Assembly (NCBI GenBank): GCA_023419535.1
Contig: JAEZXX010000049.1
Location: 1 to 17,495, forward strand
DNA length: 17,495 nt
Direction: 5' to 3'
Source of the DNA: Pseudomonadota bacterium
Lineage (GTDB): Bacteria; Pseudomonadota; Alphaproteobacteria; Rhizobiales; Rhizobiaceae
This document shows, one piece after another, positions 1 through 7,939 of this stretch (position 1 is its first letter; every line of letters begins with the position of its first letter). The notes beneath the pieces were generated by a model, which worked only from the letters and a program-made list of their open reading frames with translations, made no database searches and was not told where the DNA came from. The translations under genes and the position numbers were made by a program.

Positions 1-124
1 ACGCCCGGAACTCGCCGAAGTACTTCGTGATCGCGGCCGTCAGCGACGTCTTCCCATGGTCGACGTGACCGATCGTCCCGATGTTCACATGCGGCTTGTT
101 GCGCTCGAATTTGCTCTTGGCCAT
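1..124 (-). CDS. tuf: Elongation factor Tu, N-terminal 41 codons (partial)
   Basis: The minus strand from 124 reads MAKSKFERNKPHVNIGTIGH and then VDHGKTSLTAAITKYFGEFR, the unmistakable start of bacterial EF-Tu with its GHVDHGKT P-loop. The rest of the gene (about 355 codons) lies left of the window. EF-Tu delivers aminoacyl-tRNA to the ribosome in the cytoplasm. A purine-rich AGGAAG lies about 8 nt before the ATG and supports this start. No fusA precedes it. The upstream gene is opgC, with a promoter-like sequence in the gap, so this is probably a stand-alone tuf copy rather than the one in the str operon. That last point is inference. Confidence 0.97.
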   Translation of the reverse strand, partial: MAKSKFERNKPHVNIGTIGHVDHGKTSLTAAITKYFGEFRA

Positions 125-173
125 GTCCGGATCTTCCTGACGCTTCTGGTTCGTCTCTCGAACTCCGGCGCGA

Positions 174-200
174 CATATAGACTGGAACCCGGGAACACAA
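174..200 (-). promoter_or_regulatory. Candidate tuf promoter
   Basis: On the minus strand a TTGTGT (200-195) is followed after a short spacer of 15-16 nt by TATATG (179-174). This lies about 50 nt before the tuf ATG, in the only gap (125-231) between opgC and tuf. The spacer is slightly short for sigma70, so the exact boxes are uncertain. A strong promoter is expected for tuf. Confidence 0.4.
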
Positions 201-231
201 GGGTCGCAGCGCGCAGGCCGCCCCTGCCGGT

Positions 232-1446
232 TCAGGCGGGGCTTCGGCCGGCCGGCCCGGAGGCCGGCGCATCGCGCGCCACGCCGGGCTGCGCGCGGCG
301 CTCCCGCCACAGCGCCGGCACGGCCAGCGAGGCCACGGCGAGGATCGCGATCGCGGTCTTCTCCAGCTCCGAGAAGTCCCAGGTGTGATGGTCGAGCGCG
401 CGCACGAGATAGACGACGATGACGTGCCAGACATAGACGTGGAGGGAGTGCCGGCCGATCAGGCGCAGGAAGGACAGGGTGAAGACGCCCCGCACAGCCG
501 CCGCGCCCATGCGCACCGCCTCGTTCGACGAGCGCGGCCCTGCGATCAGGAGCCAGGCGACGGCATAGGCGGCGGCGGCGAAATTGGCGAGGTAGACGAG
601 GCTGAACTCGCCGCGCGTGTCGAGCGATGAGAAGCGGGCGCCGAGCTCCTCCGGCACCAGCCCGAAGACGAAGCCGAGCCGCCAGCCCATGAAGAACAGG
701 AGGAGGAGCGCGCTCGCCCAGGCGAGCTCGGTCCGTTCCGGGGTGAAGGCCGCATTCCAGTCGATCTGCCGCGTCGCGGTCAGGGCGCCGAGGACGATGC
801 CGCCGACGAAGAGCACCTGCCAGGCGAAGATGTTGAAGTGGGCGCGCAGAACGAACTCGGGATGGATCGCGCGCATCGCCTGATCGACGAGGCTCGCCAG
901 CGGCAAATGCAGGCCGAACTGCACGGCGAGCCAGGACAGCGCGGAGCCCACCACCACCCAGCGCCAGCGCCCGGTGATGCAGAGCCAGATCAGCGGCGGA
1001 GAGACCGCCAGATACACGATGTATTGCGGCAGGATGTCCATGTAGGTGGGCTGGTAGAGCAGCGTCGCGGCGGCGCCCAGGAGCAGCGTCGGCGTCTCGG
1101 CGATCTGCCAGAGCCAGGGCTCCCAGAAGACGCCGGATTCGCTGAAGACGAAGCCGAGCGCGATGACGGCCAGAATGCAGAAGAGCGCCCAGCGATAGAG
1201 TTCAAAGGCGCGCCAGAGCGCCTTGGACGTTCCGGTGCCGAAGCCGCGCTTGGCCATGTGGCCGGCATAGACGAGCCCGACGAGCAGGCCGGACAGGAAG
1301 ACGAACCCTTGCGCGTCCTGAACGTAGCCGAGTTCGCCGTGATTGATCTTCACGAGGAGGTATCCCCCCGAGAAGCTCAGATGGTTCAGCATCATGAAGA
1401 CGAGGAAGTATCCCCGCATCCCGTCGAGAACGTCGAGGCGCTTCAT
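232..1446 (-). CDS. opgC: OpgC-like membrane succinyl/acyltransferase
   Basis: This 404-residue polytopic membrane protein starts MKRLDVLDGMRGYFLVFMML. The DGMRG motif and the following LNHL with a conserved His are typical of the OpgC family. Members transfer succinyl groups onto osmoregulated periplasmic (cyclic) glucans at the inner membrane. About ten hydrophobic segments can be picked out, and the length fits the family (about 385-400 residues). The ATG at 1446 is preferred because GGAG sits just upstream. An in-frame GTG at 1464 would add six residues without a better ribosome site. It lies alone between selC and tuf on the same strand, and no glucan synthase is nearby. A generic acyltransferase-3 relative acting on another periplasmic polymer is the alternative. 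Confidence 0.85.
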   Translation of the reverse strand: MKRLDVLDGMRGYFLVFMMLNHLSFSGGYLLVKINHGELGYVQDAQGFVFLSGLLVGLVYAGHMAKRGFGTGTSKALWRAFELYRWALFCILAVIALGFVFSESGVFWEPWLWQIAETPTLLLGAAATLLYQPTYMDILPQYIVYLAVSPPLIWLCITGRWRWVVVGSALSWLAVQFGLHLPLASLVDQAMRAIHPEFVLRAHFNIFAWQVLFVGGIVLGALTATRQIDWNAAFTPERTELAWASALLLLFFMGWRLGFVFGLVPEELGARFSSLDTRGEFSLVYLANFAAAAYAVAWLLIAGPRSSNEAVRMGAAAVRGVFTLSFLRLIGRHSLHVYVWHVIVVYLVRALDHHTWDFSELEKTAIAILAVASLAVPALWRERRAQPGVARDAPASGPAGRSPA

Positions 1447-1683
1447 GCCGTCTCCATTCGCCACCGCCCTCTAGAGCGGCCCATGTCCCTCAATCGCAAC
1501 TTCGCGACGGGCCGGATCGTTCCGGCGGAACCGACCGGATCGAGCGGCCGGCGCCGCGACGACGCCACGCCTGCGGGGAGAAGCACGGGCAACCCCGATT
1601 CGTCGAGGGCGAGGGAGGGTGGACGGCTCGCCGAAACGCCGGCCATTCGCGAAGCGCGGCCCGTTTCCCGCGACAGGTCCCGG

Positions 1684-1776
1684 CGGAAGAGAATGGGAGT
1701 CGAACCCACCCAGGACCGGCTCGCGGCCCCACCCGGATTTGAAGTCCGGACGCCCCACCGGGGACGATTCTCTTCC
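1684..1776 (-). tRNA. selC: Selenocysteine tRNA (anticodon UCA)
   Basis: The minus strand folds into a tRNA-Sec. The acceptor stem has 8 bp (GGAAGAGA/TCTCTTCC, 1776-1769 with 1692-1685) and the discriminator is G (1684). The D-stem has 6 bp (CGTCCC/GGGGCG) around a four-base loop. The anticodon loop is CTTCAAA with anticodon TCA (complement of 1740-1742), followed by a long variable arm and a T-arm with TTCGACT. The 8-bp acceptor, 6-bp D-stem and long variable arm are diagnostic of bacterial tRNA-Sec. After the discriminator the genome reads CCG, so the terminal A of CCA is not encoded and must be added. It lies about 160 bp downstream of selB on the same strand. I see no convincing promoter of its own, so it may be processed from the operon transcript or have a weak promoter. 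Confidence 0.97.
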
Positions 1777-1936
1777 ATCGCGAAGGCGGGCGACGCCGCC
1801 CGGGCCTTGGCTCTACAGCATCGGCCCGGGAATCGGAATCGATTTCCCGAGAGCCCGACGCGTCGTGCCAAGTGTCCGGGCTCCCCTTTTTGGCTTTGGA
1901 TCGTGGCAGTCCCCTCGGCGCGATCCGATCCGGTTC

Positions 1937-3877
1937 TCAGCGCGGGTCGACCGGCAGATCGCCGAAGAGATCGAGCCGGTGCGGGTTCAGGCGGCGCAGA
2001 TCCCCCTTGCGGATCGTGAGGCCCTGCCGGTCGAGGAATTCCAGAATCTGGATCGCCACCTTGCGTCCGTTGTCGAGGCGGTCCCGCAGATCCGCGGCGG
2101 TGAACGCGCCGCCCGCAGAGTGCTCGGCCACCTCGCGCAAAATGGCGACGATCTCGCCGAGCACGGAACGAGGGAAGAAGTGGTCGTTGGCGATCTCGTG
2201 AACGAGCCCCATCCGCCCGACGCTCTTCAGCATGCGCCGCATCTCGGGCTCGGCGATGCCCAGTTCGCCGGAGAGGTCGCGGGTGCGTGGCGGGCGGAAG
2301 CGCTCCGCGCCCAGAAGGCGCGGCTCCACAAGCTGCCAAAGCGCCTCGTCGGCCGGCGAGAGCTTCGCCTCGTGGCCGGCGAGCCGCACCCAGGCCCCGT
2401 CGAGGACGATGTCCCCCTCAACGCGCAGCGCCGAAAGTGCCGCCTGGAAGGCGGCGGCCGGCAGGCGCGTTTCGAGCCCCAGCCGCAGACGCTCGATGCC
2501 GATGCCCGGCAGGTCCGGATGCTCCTCGTGGTGCTCGGCGAGGCGCGACGTCAGACCGCTTCGAAGCGATCGCCAGCGCGCCTCGCGCATCACGGTCGCT
2601 CCGCCGCCCCGCTCGATCCGCCTCGCGCCGAGCGCCGTGGAGAGCGATCCGGCCTCCTCGTTCGACAGGGCGTGGTCGCGGGCGAAGGCGTCGAGATCGA
2701 CGTGGAAGGGAGCGACGTCGAGGAGGCGGTCGAGCGCCTCGCGCGGCGAGGCCGCGTCGAGCGCTGCGATCTGCGCCAGCCGCTCCGGGCTGCGCCGCTT
2801 TCGCGCGGGGGCGCGAAGGTCGAGGAGGCGGCCTCCCCCGATCGTGCGCTGCGCGGTGGTGTCGCGCAGCACGAACCGGTCGAAGCTCGCGGCCGCGATG
2901 GGGCGCTCCAGCACCAGCTGCACATAGGCGCGTTCCCCCGGCTCAACCGGATCGCCGAGAAGCACGATGCGCGCGGCGACCTCCGCGGCCGCATGGTGGA
3001 GGCGGACCGGAAACCACTGGCCCACGGGCCGCCTCTCGGAGGGCAGGAGATGCAGGGACGCGTCGATGCGGTCGGTGGGCGCATGGAGAACCGGGTCGAG
3101 CACCATGTCGCCGCGCCGCACCGCGCCGCGCTCGATCGCTTCGCCGGAAAGGTTGAGCGCGCATCGGTCGCCGGCGACGCCCGCCTCGGCCTTGCGGTCC
3201 TGCGCGTGGATGGAGCGCACCCGGGCGGCGAGCCCTGCCGGAGCGACCGTGACCGCGTCCCCGATCCGGACCGAGCCGGACAGGACGGTGCCGGTGACGA
3301 CGGTGCCCGCGCCGGAGAGGACGAAGGACCGATCGACGGAGAGGCGGAAGCGACCGGACGCCGAGCGCGCCGTGAAGCCCGCCGCCTCGTCCGACAGCCG
3401 GGCCCGCACGGCCTCGACGCCCTCGCCCGAGGCCGTGGAGACCGGGAGGATCTGCGTGCCCGCCAGCGAGGTGCCGCGCAGAAGGGGCTCGATCTCGCGC
3501 GCAACCTGCGCCAGGCGCTCGGGCGGAACGAGGTCGGCCTTGGTCAGGGCGACGAGGCCGCGCGAAACGCCCAGGAGGTCCAGGATCGCCAGATGCTCGC
3601 GGGTCTGCGGCATGATCCCGTCGTCGGCCGCCACGACGAGGAGCGCAACATCGATGCCGCCCGTCCCCGCCAGCATCGTGTGGACGAAGCGCTCGTGGCC
3701 CGGCACGTCGACGAAGCCGACGCGGTGTCCCGAGCCGAGGTCGCGATAGGCGAAGCCGAGATCGATGGTGATCCCCCGCTCCTTCTCCTCCTTCAGTCGG
3801 TCCGTCTCGACGCCCGTCAGCGCGCGCACGAGCGAGGTCTTGCCGTGGTCGATGTGGCCGGCGGTGCCGACGATCAT
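1937..3877 (-). CDS. selB: Selenocysteine-specific elongation factor SelB
   Basis: This 646-residue cytoplasmic GTPase brings selenocysteyl-tRNA(Sec) to UGA codons marked by a SECIS hairpin. The start MIVGTAGHIDHGKTSLVRAL has the P-loop GHIDHGKT (residues 7-14). It is followed by the switch region ERGITIDLGF, DVPGHERF and the TKAD guanine-binding motif. EF-Tu-like beta-barrel domains II-III follow, to about residue 370. The remaining roughly 275 residues are winged-helix repeats that bind the SECIS RNA. E. coli SelB has 614 residues, so the length is normal. The start at 3877 is chosen because the P-loop sits at the proper distance and because the upstream gene's TGA overlaps it (ATGA, 4 nt), which suggests translational coupling. 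The longer open frame upstream (to 4117) runs through that neighbour and is not used. Confidence 0.97.
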   Translation of the reverse strand: MIVGTAGHIDHGKTSLVRALTGVETDRLKEEKERGITIDLGFAYRDLGSGHRVGFVDVPGHERFVHTMLAGTGGIDVALLVVAADDGIMPQTREHLAILDLLGVSRGLVALTKADLVPPERLAQVAREIEPLLRGTSLAGTQILPVSTASGEGVEAVRARLSDEAAGFTARSASGRFRLSVDRSFVLSGAGTVVTGTVLSGSVRIGDAVTVAPAGLAARVRSIHAQDRKAEAGVAGDRCALNLSGEAIERGAVRRGDMVLDPVLHAPTDRIDASLHLLPSERRPVGQWFPVRLHHAAAEVAARIVLLGDPVEPGERAYVQLVLERPIAAASFDRFVLRDTTAQRTIGGGRLLDLRAPARKRRSPERLAQIAALDAASPREALDRLLDVAPFHVDLDAFARDHALSNEEAGSLSTALGARRIERGGGATVMREARWRSLRSGLTSRLAEHHEEHPDLPGIGIERLRLGLETRLPAAAFQAALSALRVEGDIVLDGAWVRLAGHEAKLSPADEALWQLVEPRLLGAERFRPPRTRDLSGELGIAEPEMRRMLKSVGRMGLVHEIANDHFFPRSVLGEIVAILREVAEHSAGGAFTAADLRDRLDNGRKVAIQILEFLDRQGLTIRKGDLRRLNPHRLDLFGDLPVDPR

Positions 3878-4653
3878 GACGCGGCCCCGGTGAGCGGTTC
3901 CCGGGCCAGCCGTTCGGCTCGGAGGCGGTCCGCCTCCGAGAGGCCCTCGCGGGCGGGGCGGATGAAGTTCTGCGCCAGTGCCGAGCCGCCGGCGCGCGCG
4001 CGCAGGAGCCAGGCGAGGGCCTCGACGGGATCGCGCGGCGTCCCCGCGCCGGTCAGGAGCGCGGCGCCCAGCATCGCCTGCCCGTCCGCATCGTCGAGGA
4101 GCGCGGCCCGGCGCCACCAGCGCGCGGCCTCGACGGGGTCGCGCGGCGTTCCAAGCGCGTTGTGGTGGAGGTTGCCGAGACGCGTCATGGCGGTCGCGAC
4201 GCCCTGCGCGGCGGCCTTCTCGGCAAGATCGCGGACTTCGGCGATGTCGTGGAGACCGCGTTCCAGAAGCATCCAGCTCAGCATGTCCTGCGCCGGTCCG
4301 TCACCGGCATCGGCGGCGAGGCGATAGAGGCGCATCGCCTCGATGTCGTCCTGCGGCACCCCGTCGCCGCGGAAATAGAGGGCGGCGAGATTGCGCTGCC
4401 CGACCGGGTCGCCCGCGTTCGCCGAAAGCTTCAGCCATCTGTAGGCGAGCGCCGGATCGGCCTCGACGCCGAGCCCTTCGGCGAAGGCCGCCCCGATGTT
4501 GTTCTGCGCGCGCGGATGGCCGTCGCGCGCCAAGGGCTCCCAGATCGCCAGAGCCGACGCGTAGTCCTCGCGCCTGGCGGCTTCCAGCGCCTCCGCCATC
4601 CGCGCTTCGTCCTTGCAGGGCGCCGAGCCGCGCAACCGGTCCAGCCAGCCCAT
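3874..4653 (-). CDS. Sel1-repeat (TPR-like) protein coupled to selA and selB
   Basis: This 259-residue protein starts MGWLDRLRGSAPCKDEARMA. After a short basic N-terminus come about six Sel1-like repeats of about 34-36 residues, roughly residues 31-63, 64-99, 100-135, 136-169, 170-205 and 206-239. Hallmarks include AQNNIGAAFAEGLGV, GQRNLAALYFRGDGV, AMTRLGNLHHNALGT and DGQAMLGAALLTGAGT. There is no signal peptide and no membrane segment, so it is probably a cytoplasmic protein-binding scaffold. Its ATG shares one base with the selA stop (TGATG), and its TGA overlaps the selB ATG by 4 nt, so it is locked into the Sec operon. Sel1 repeats are named after a nematode gene and have no intrinsic link to selenium. 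The function is unknown. From its position I infer a partner in selenocysteine insertion or in assembly of the formate dehydrogenase. Confidence 0.92.
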   Translation of the reverse strand: MGWLDRLRGSAPCKDEARMAEALEAARREDYASALAIWEPLARDGHPRAQNNIGAAFAEGLGVEADPALAYRWLKLSANAGDPVGQRNLAALYFRGDGVPQDDIEAMRLYRLAADAGDGPAQDMLSWMLLERGLHDIAEVRDLAEKAAAQGVATAMTRLGNLHHNALGTPRDPVEAARWWRRAALLDDADGQAMLGAALLTGAGTPRDPVEALAWLLRARAGGSALAQNFIRPAREGLSEADRLRAERLAREPLTGAAS

Positions 4654-6065
4654 CAGGCAGGGACTCCCCTGAGGGCGCCGAGATCGTCGAGGAACGCCGT
4701 CTCGTCCGCCAGGCAGCGCAGGTCGAGGATCAGCGCGCCCTCGGCGATCCGCCCGATCACCGGCCGCGGCAGGGCCCGCAGGCGCGCGGCGAGATCGTCG
4801 AGCGCCCGGCCGCTGCCGCTCGCCGCGCGCAGGGAGAGGCCGGCGGAGGCGATCGTGTCGGTCGGAAGGGCGCCCGAGCCGATCTGGCTCCGGCAATCGA
4901 TCGTCTCGACCGCGAAACCGCTTCCCAGACGCGACGCGACGGGATCGCGCAACCGGTCGGCCTGCGCCGCGATCTCGTCGCGCGAGCGGGCGAGGAAGCG
5001 CAGGGTCGGCAGGCGATCGGCGAGGCGGTCGGGGTCGCGGTAGAGCTTCAGCGTCGCCTCCAATGCCGCGATCCGCATCTTGTCGAGCCGCAGCGCCCGC
5101 TTCATCGGATTGCGGTTGATCTTCGCGATCAGCTCGCGTCGCCCGACGATGAAGCCCGCCTGCGGCCCGCCCAGCAGCTTGTCTCCGGAGAAGGTGACGA
5201 TATCGGCGCCCTCCGCGACGGCCTCCGCCACCGTCGGCTCGCGGCGAAGCCCCCAGCGCGACAGGTCCAGCAGCGTGCCGGAGCCCAGATCGTTGACGAA
5301 GGGCACGTTCGCTTCGCGCGCGATCCTCGACAGCTCGGGTCCGTGCACCTCCTTGGTGAAGCCCTCGATCCGGTAGTTGGAGGTGTGGACCTTCATCACG
5401 AGGCCGATGCCGGGTTCCTCCAGCGCGGCGCGGTAGTCCTTCTCATGCGTGCGGTTGGTGGTGCCCACCTCGATCAGCCGGGCGCCGGCCCGCGCCATGA
5501 TGTCCGGCATGCGGAAGGCGCCGCCGATCTCGATCAGTTCGCCTCGGCTGACCACGGCGCCCTGCCCGCCGCCCGCGAGCGAGTTCAGCGTGAGGAGGAC
5601 GGCGGCGGCGTTGTTGTTGACGCTCGTCGCGTCCTCCGCCCCGGTGAGTTCGCACAGGAGCGTACGGAGGTGGTCGTCGCGCTCGCCGCGCCCGCCCGTG
5701 CCGAGGTCGAACTCGAGCGACACGGCCTCGCGCATGGCCTGCGTCGCCGCCTCGATCGCGATCTCGGCGAGCTGGGCACGCCCGAGATTGGTGTGGAGGA
5801 CCGTGCCGGTCAGATTGAAGACCAACCGCAGCGAGGCGCGATCGGCCTCGCCCAGCTGTTCGGCGGCCCATGCGACGATCGCCTCGGTGCCGGCGGGTTC
5901 CCGGCCCGAGCGCAGCCGCGTGCGCTCCGCGTCGAGGGCGCAGCGCAGCGCCGCGACCGTGCGCGAGTGTCCGAAGCGATCGACGAGCTCGCATCCCGCG
6001 CCCGAGCGCAGGAGGACGTCGACGGACGGCATCGCGCGGAAGGCGGCGGTCATCGGACGGGCCAT
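4653..6065 (-). CDS. selA: L-seryl-tRNA(Sec) selenium transferase
   Basis: SelA is the PLP enzyme that converts Ser-tRNA(Sec) to Sec-tRNA(Sec) using selenophosphate. The 470-residue product has the N-terminal MPSVDVLLRS segment, NLTGTVLHTNLGRAQL, and SVNNNAAAVLL in the PLP domain. It also has GTTNRTHEKDY, HTSNYRIEGF and the FSGDKLLGGPQAG motif, whose Lys (residue 296 from this start) is the PLP Schiff-base lysine. Length matches E. coli SelA (about 463). No clear Shine-Dalgarno marks the ATG at 6065, and the in-frame ATG at 6053, which would start MTAAFRAMPS, is an equally good start. It lies 40 nt after fdhE and its stop overlaps the start of the Sel1-repeat gene by one base. Confidence 0.96.
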   Translation of the reverse strand: MARPMTAAFRAMPSVDVLLRSGAGCELVDRFGHSRTVAALRCALDAERTRLRSGREPAGTEAIVAWAAEQLGEADRASLRLVFNLTGTVLHTNLGRAQLAEIAIEAATQAMREAVSLEFDLGTGGRGERDDHLRTLLCELTGAEDATSVNNNAAAVLLTLNSLAGGGQGAVVSRGELIEIGGAFRMPDIMARAGARLIEVGTTNRTHEKDYRAALEEPGIGLVMKVHTSNYRIEGFTKEVHGPELSRIAREANVPFVNDLGSGTLLDLSRWGLRREPTVAEAVAEGADIVTFSGDKLLGGPQAGFIVGRRELIAKINRNPMKRALRLDKMRIAALEATLKLYRDPDRLADRLPTLRFLARSRDEIAAQADRLRDPVASRLGSGFAVETIDCRSQIGSGALPTDTIASAGLSLRAASGSGRALDDLAARLRALPRPVIGRIAEGALILDLRCLADETAFLDDLGALRGVPA

Positions 6066-6105
6066 CCGAGGGACGCGCGCGGAAGGGACCGGTCAGAGCC
6101 CACGG

Positions 6106-7023
6106 TCAGTATCCGGCGAGGAACGGGTTGAAGGCACCGCGGCGGAACTCGGTGCCCTGCATCAGGAGATCGACGCCGAGGCTGCCGACGTCGTCGGCCA
6201 GCGGCTCGAAGCCCGAATCCTTCTGCTGGTTGAAGATCTTCACGTAGGTCCGGCAGGTCTCGCAGGTCTCCGCCTTGATCGTGCCGGGCCCGCCCTCGAT
6301 CTCCTGATACTTGATGCCGCCGGTCGCCGAACAGAGCACGCATTTGATCCGCACATGGTGCCAGTAGGTCGAGCAGAGCGAGCAGACGCAGTAGCGGGCG
6401 CCGCCGGCCTGCGGCCAGCCGACGATGACGGAGCCGAGCGGCGCGCCGCCGCAGCCGGGGCAGACGCCGTCGCCCACGGCCTTGAGGTCGCGCTCCGGCA
6501 GCAGCGAGGCGGCGCGCACGAACTGGACCTGCAGGGCGGCGGCGACGTAGACGTGCTCGGCCATCGCCTCGACGGGCAAAGAGTCGGCAAGAACGTGGCC
6601 GACCATCGCGCCGAGCTCGGCCGGCCCGGCGTTGCGCACGCGCTCCAGCGCCTGCGAGGCCGCCTGAGGCTGGTCGATCGCCGCGGCCTCCGAGAAGAGT
6701 GAGTCGGTGATCCTCGAGAAGGTCTCGCCGATGCGGAAGTTCGATCGGTCGAGCGGCGGCATGCCGTGTTCGACGGCGCGGGCGACCGCGGCCTCGTCGT
6801 GCGGCGCGGGCTCGCCCAGACTCGCCGATACCCTCCCCTGCGCCGCCACGAGATCGGCGAGGAAGGCGATATAGGGGCCGATGCCGGTGTCGCCGGACAG
6901 GCGCTTCAGCCGTGCCGAGCGGCGCTCGAACAGCGTGCCCGGGTTCGGCACCCGCGCGAAGGGAATGGTGCGGGCCTCGCCGATCGCCGTCGGGTCGCCC
7001 TCGATGGGTATCCTGCGCGCCAT
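6106..7023 (-). CDS. fdhE: Formate dehydrogenase accessory protein FdhE
   Basis: This 305-residue cytoplasmic protein (E. coli FdhE has 309) is needed for assembly of active respiratory formate dehydrogenase. The C-terminal half carries four CxxC pairs: C188/C191, C214/C217, C228/C231 and C254/C257, with an extra C212 (GARYCVCSLCSTYWHH). This rubredoxin-like metal-binding arrangement is the family signature, and E. coli FdhE is reported to bind iron and to interact with the catalytic subunit. The start at 7023 is chosen because AGGAAGAGG lies just upstream and the length fits. The frame stays open to 7200, but that extension shows no family character. The gene follows fdoI after a 184-nt gap containing two hairpins and precedes selA by 40 nt. 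Confidence 0.95.
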   Translation of the reverse strand: MARRIPIEGDPTAIGEARTIPFARVPNPGTLFERRSARLKRLSGDTGIGPYIAFLADLVAAQGRVSASLGEPAPHDEAAVARAVEHGMPPLDRSNFRIGETFSRITDSLFSEAAAIDQPQAASQALERVRNAGPAELGAMVGHVLADSLPVEAMAEHVYVAAALQVQFVRAASLLPERDLKAVGDGVCPGCGGAPLGSVIVGWPQAGGARYCVCSLCSTYWHHVRIKCVLCSATGGIKYQEIEGGPGTIKAETCETCRTYVKIFNQQKDSGFEPLADDVGSLGVDLLMQGTEFRRGAFNPFLAGY

Positions 7024-7096
7024 GTCGAACCTCTTCCTCGAACCGGACCGGTCACCGGGGACGGGCCCGTTTCCCGGAGCCGTCCCAAACGAAAGA

Positions 7097-7114
7097 GGGC
7101 GGCTGGCGCCGCCC
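7097..7114 (-). terminator. Terminator-like hairpin after fdoGHI
   Basis: GGGCGGC (7097-7103) and GCCGCCC (7108-7114) form a perfect 7-bp stem with a four-base loop. Read on the minus strand it is followed by TCTTTCGTTTGG, a modestly T-rich tail. It sits between fdoI and fdhE and could be a leaky terminator or an mRNA-stabilising end that lowers expression of the accessory genes relative to the enzyme subunits. The tail is weak, so full termination is doubtful. Confidence 0.45.
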
Positions 7115-7154
7115 GCTCTCAGCTTACAAAGTTTGCCGACCTTGAGCATTTCCA

Positions 7155-7176
7155 GCCGAAGCGATTTCGCTTCGGC
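7155..7176. repeat. 10-bp-arm intergenic inverted repeat
   Basis: The arms are GCCGAAGCGA (7155-7164) and TCGCTTCGGC (7167-7176), perfect over 10 bp with two central bases. They lie in the fdoI-fdhE gap and are preceded by TTGAGCATTTCCA. The shape and the AGCATTTCC-type flank recall short dispersed palindromic elements of Rhizobiales genomes. That kinship is from memory and not proven here. In the transcript it would make a stable stem-loop just after the fdoI stop. Confidence 0.6.
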
Positions 7177-7207
7177 GCAGGACAATGCGGCAAGGACCAT
7201 CCGAAAG

Positions 7208-7939
7208 CTACTCGGCGGGCGTCGCCGATCCGCCGCCGCGGCTGTGATGGCCTTCGGCGTCCTTCGGCTTCGGCTCCCGGGCCAGCGCCTTGTACCATTT
7301 GCGATGGTGGCGGTAGGCCCAGCCGCCGGTCACCCGGCCGGTCGTCATGGCGCTCAGCGTGCCCTTCACCCAGTAGGACGCGTAGACGTGCATGATCCAG
7401 ACGCAGATGATCGCGACCGCCGAGATGGCGTGGATCAGGACGGCCCAGCGGCGCTGCTCCACCGTCAGATACTCGGCGAAATAGCGCTCCCAGATCGCGA
7501 GCCCGGTGACGATCAGGACGATGATCAGGATCGACATCGCCCAGAAGACGAACTTCTGGCCGGCATTGTACTTGCCGATCTCGGGCAGCTTCTCCTCGTC
7601 GCCCTTCAGGACGTCGCCGATCTGCGCCACCCACTGCGCGTCCTCCTTCTTGGGCAGGTTCAGGCGGAAGAACCGCACGAACAGCCAGGCGAAGGAGACG
7701 AACAGGAGGACGCCGATCCACGGATGGATGGCCCGCGTCCACTGGCCGCCGCCGAAGAGGCCGGTCAGGAAGAACAGAGACGGATGGAACAGCGCGAGGC
7801 CCGACAGGGCTAGCGCGATCAGCGCGAAGGCGGTGACCCAGTGGTTGATGCGCGCCGCCCGCGTGTAGCGCTTGACGGTGACCGGGGTGCCGGCGTCGAG
7901 GACGTCCCCCCGGTCGATCTCGGGATTGCGGCGTGTCAC
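7208..7939 (-). CDS. fdoI: Formate dehydrogenase cytochrome b556 (gamma) subunit
   Basis: This 243-residue inner-membrane subunit carries two b hemes and passes electrons from the iron-sulfur subunit to quinone. Four hydrophobic segments lie at about residues 34-56, 72-91, 129-150 and 165-187. H33, H72, H170 and H184 have spacings of 39 and 14 that exactly match the reported heme ligands of E. coli FdnI (18/57 and 155/169). The start codon is GTG at 7939, inside the fdoH stop (GTGA, 4-nt overlap), so translation is coupled to fdoH. The stop is TAG at 7210-7208. The C-terminal tail is a short, charged and His-containing cytoplasmic extension. Confidence 0.95.
   Translation of the reverse strand: MTRRNPEIDRGDVLDAGTPVTVKRYTRAARINHWVTAFALIALALSGLALFHPSLFFLTGLFGGGQWTRAIHPWIGVLLFVSFAWLFVRFFRLNLPKKEDAQWVAQIGDVLKGDEEKLPEIGKYNAGQKFVFWAMSILIIVLIVTGLAIWERYFAEYLTVEQRRWAVLIHAISAVAIICVWIMHVYASYWVKGTLSAMTTGRVTGGWAYRHHRKWYKALAREPKPKDAEGHHSRGGGSATPAE

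Noticed and set aside
1619..4327. A 902-codon plus-strand open frame antisense to selC and selB
   Set aside because: It crosses a tRNA gene and selB, has low-complexity Arg/Ala/Glu/Gly composition and no motif. selB and selC on the other strand are certain.
3874..4896. A longer start for the Sel1-repeat protein (340 residues)
   Set aside because: The extra 81 residues lie inside the selA coding sequence in another frame and are Arg/Pro/Asp-rich shadow. The ATG at 4653 couples neatly to the selA stop.
3978..6131. A 717-codon plus-strand open frame antisense to the Sel1-repeat gene and selA
   Set aside because: It has shadow composition, no ribosome site and no recognisable domain.
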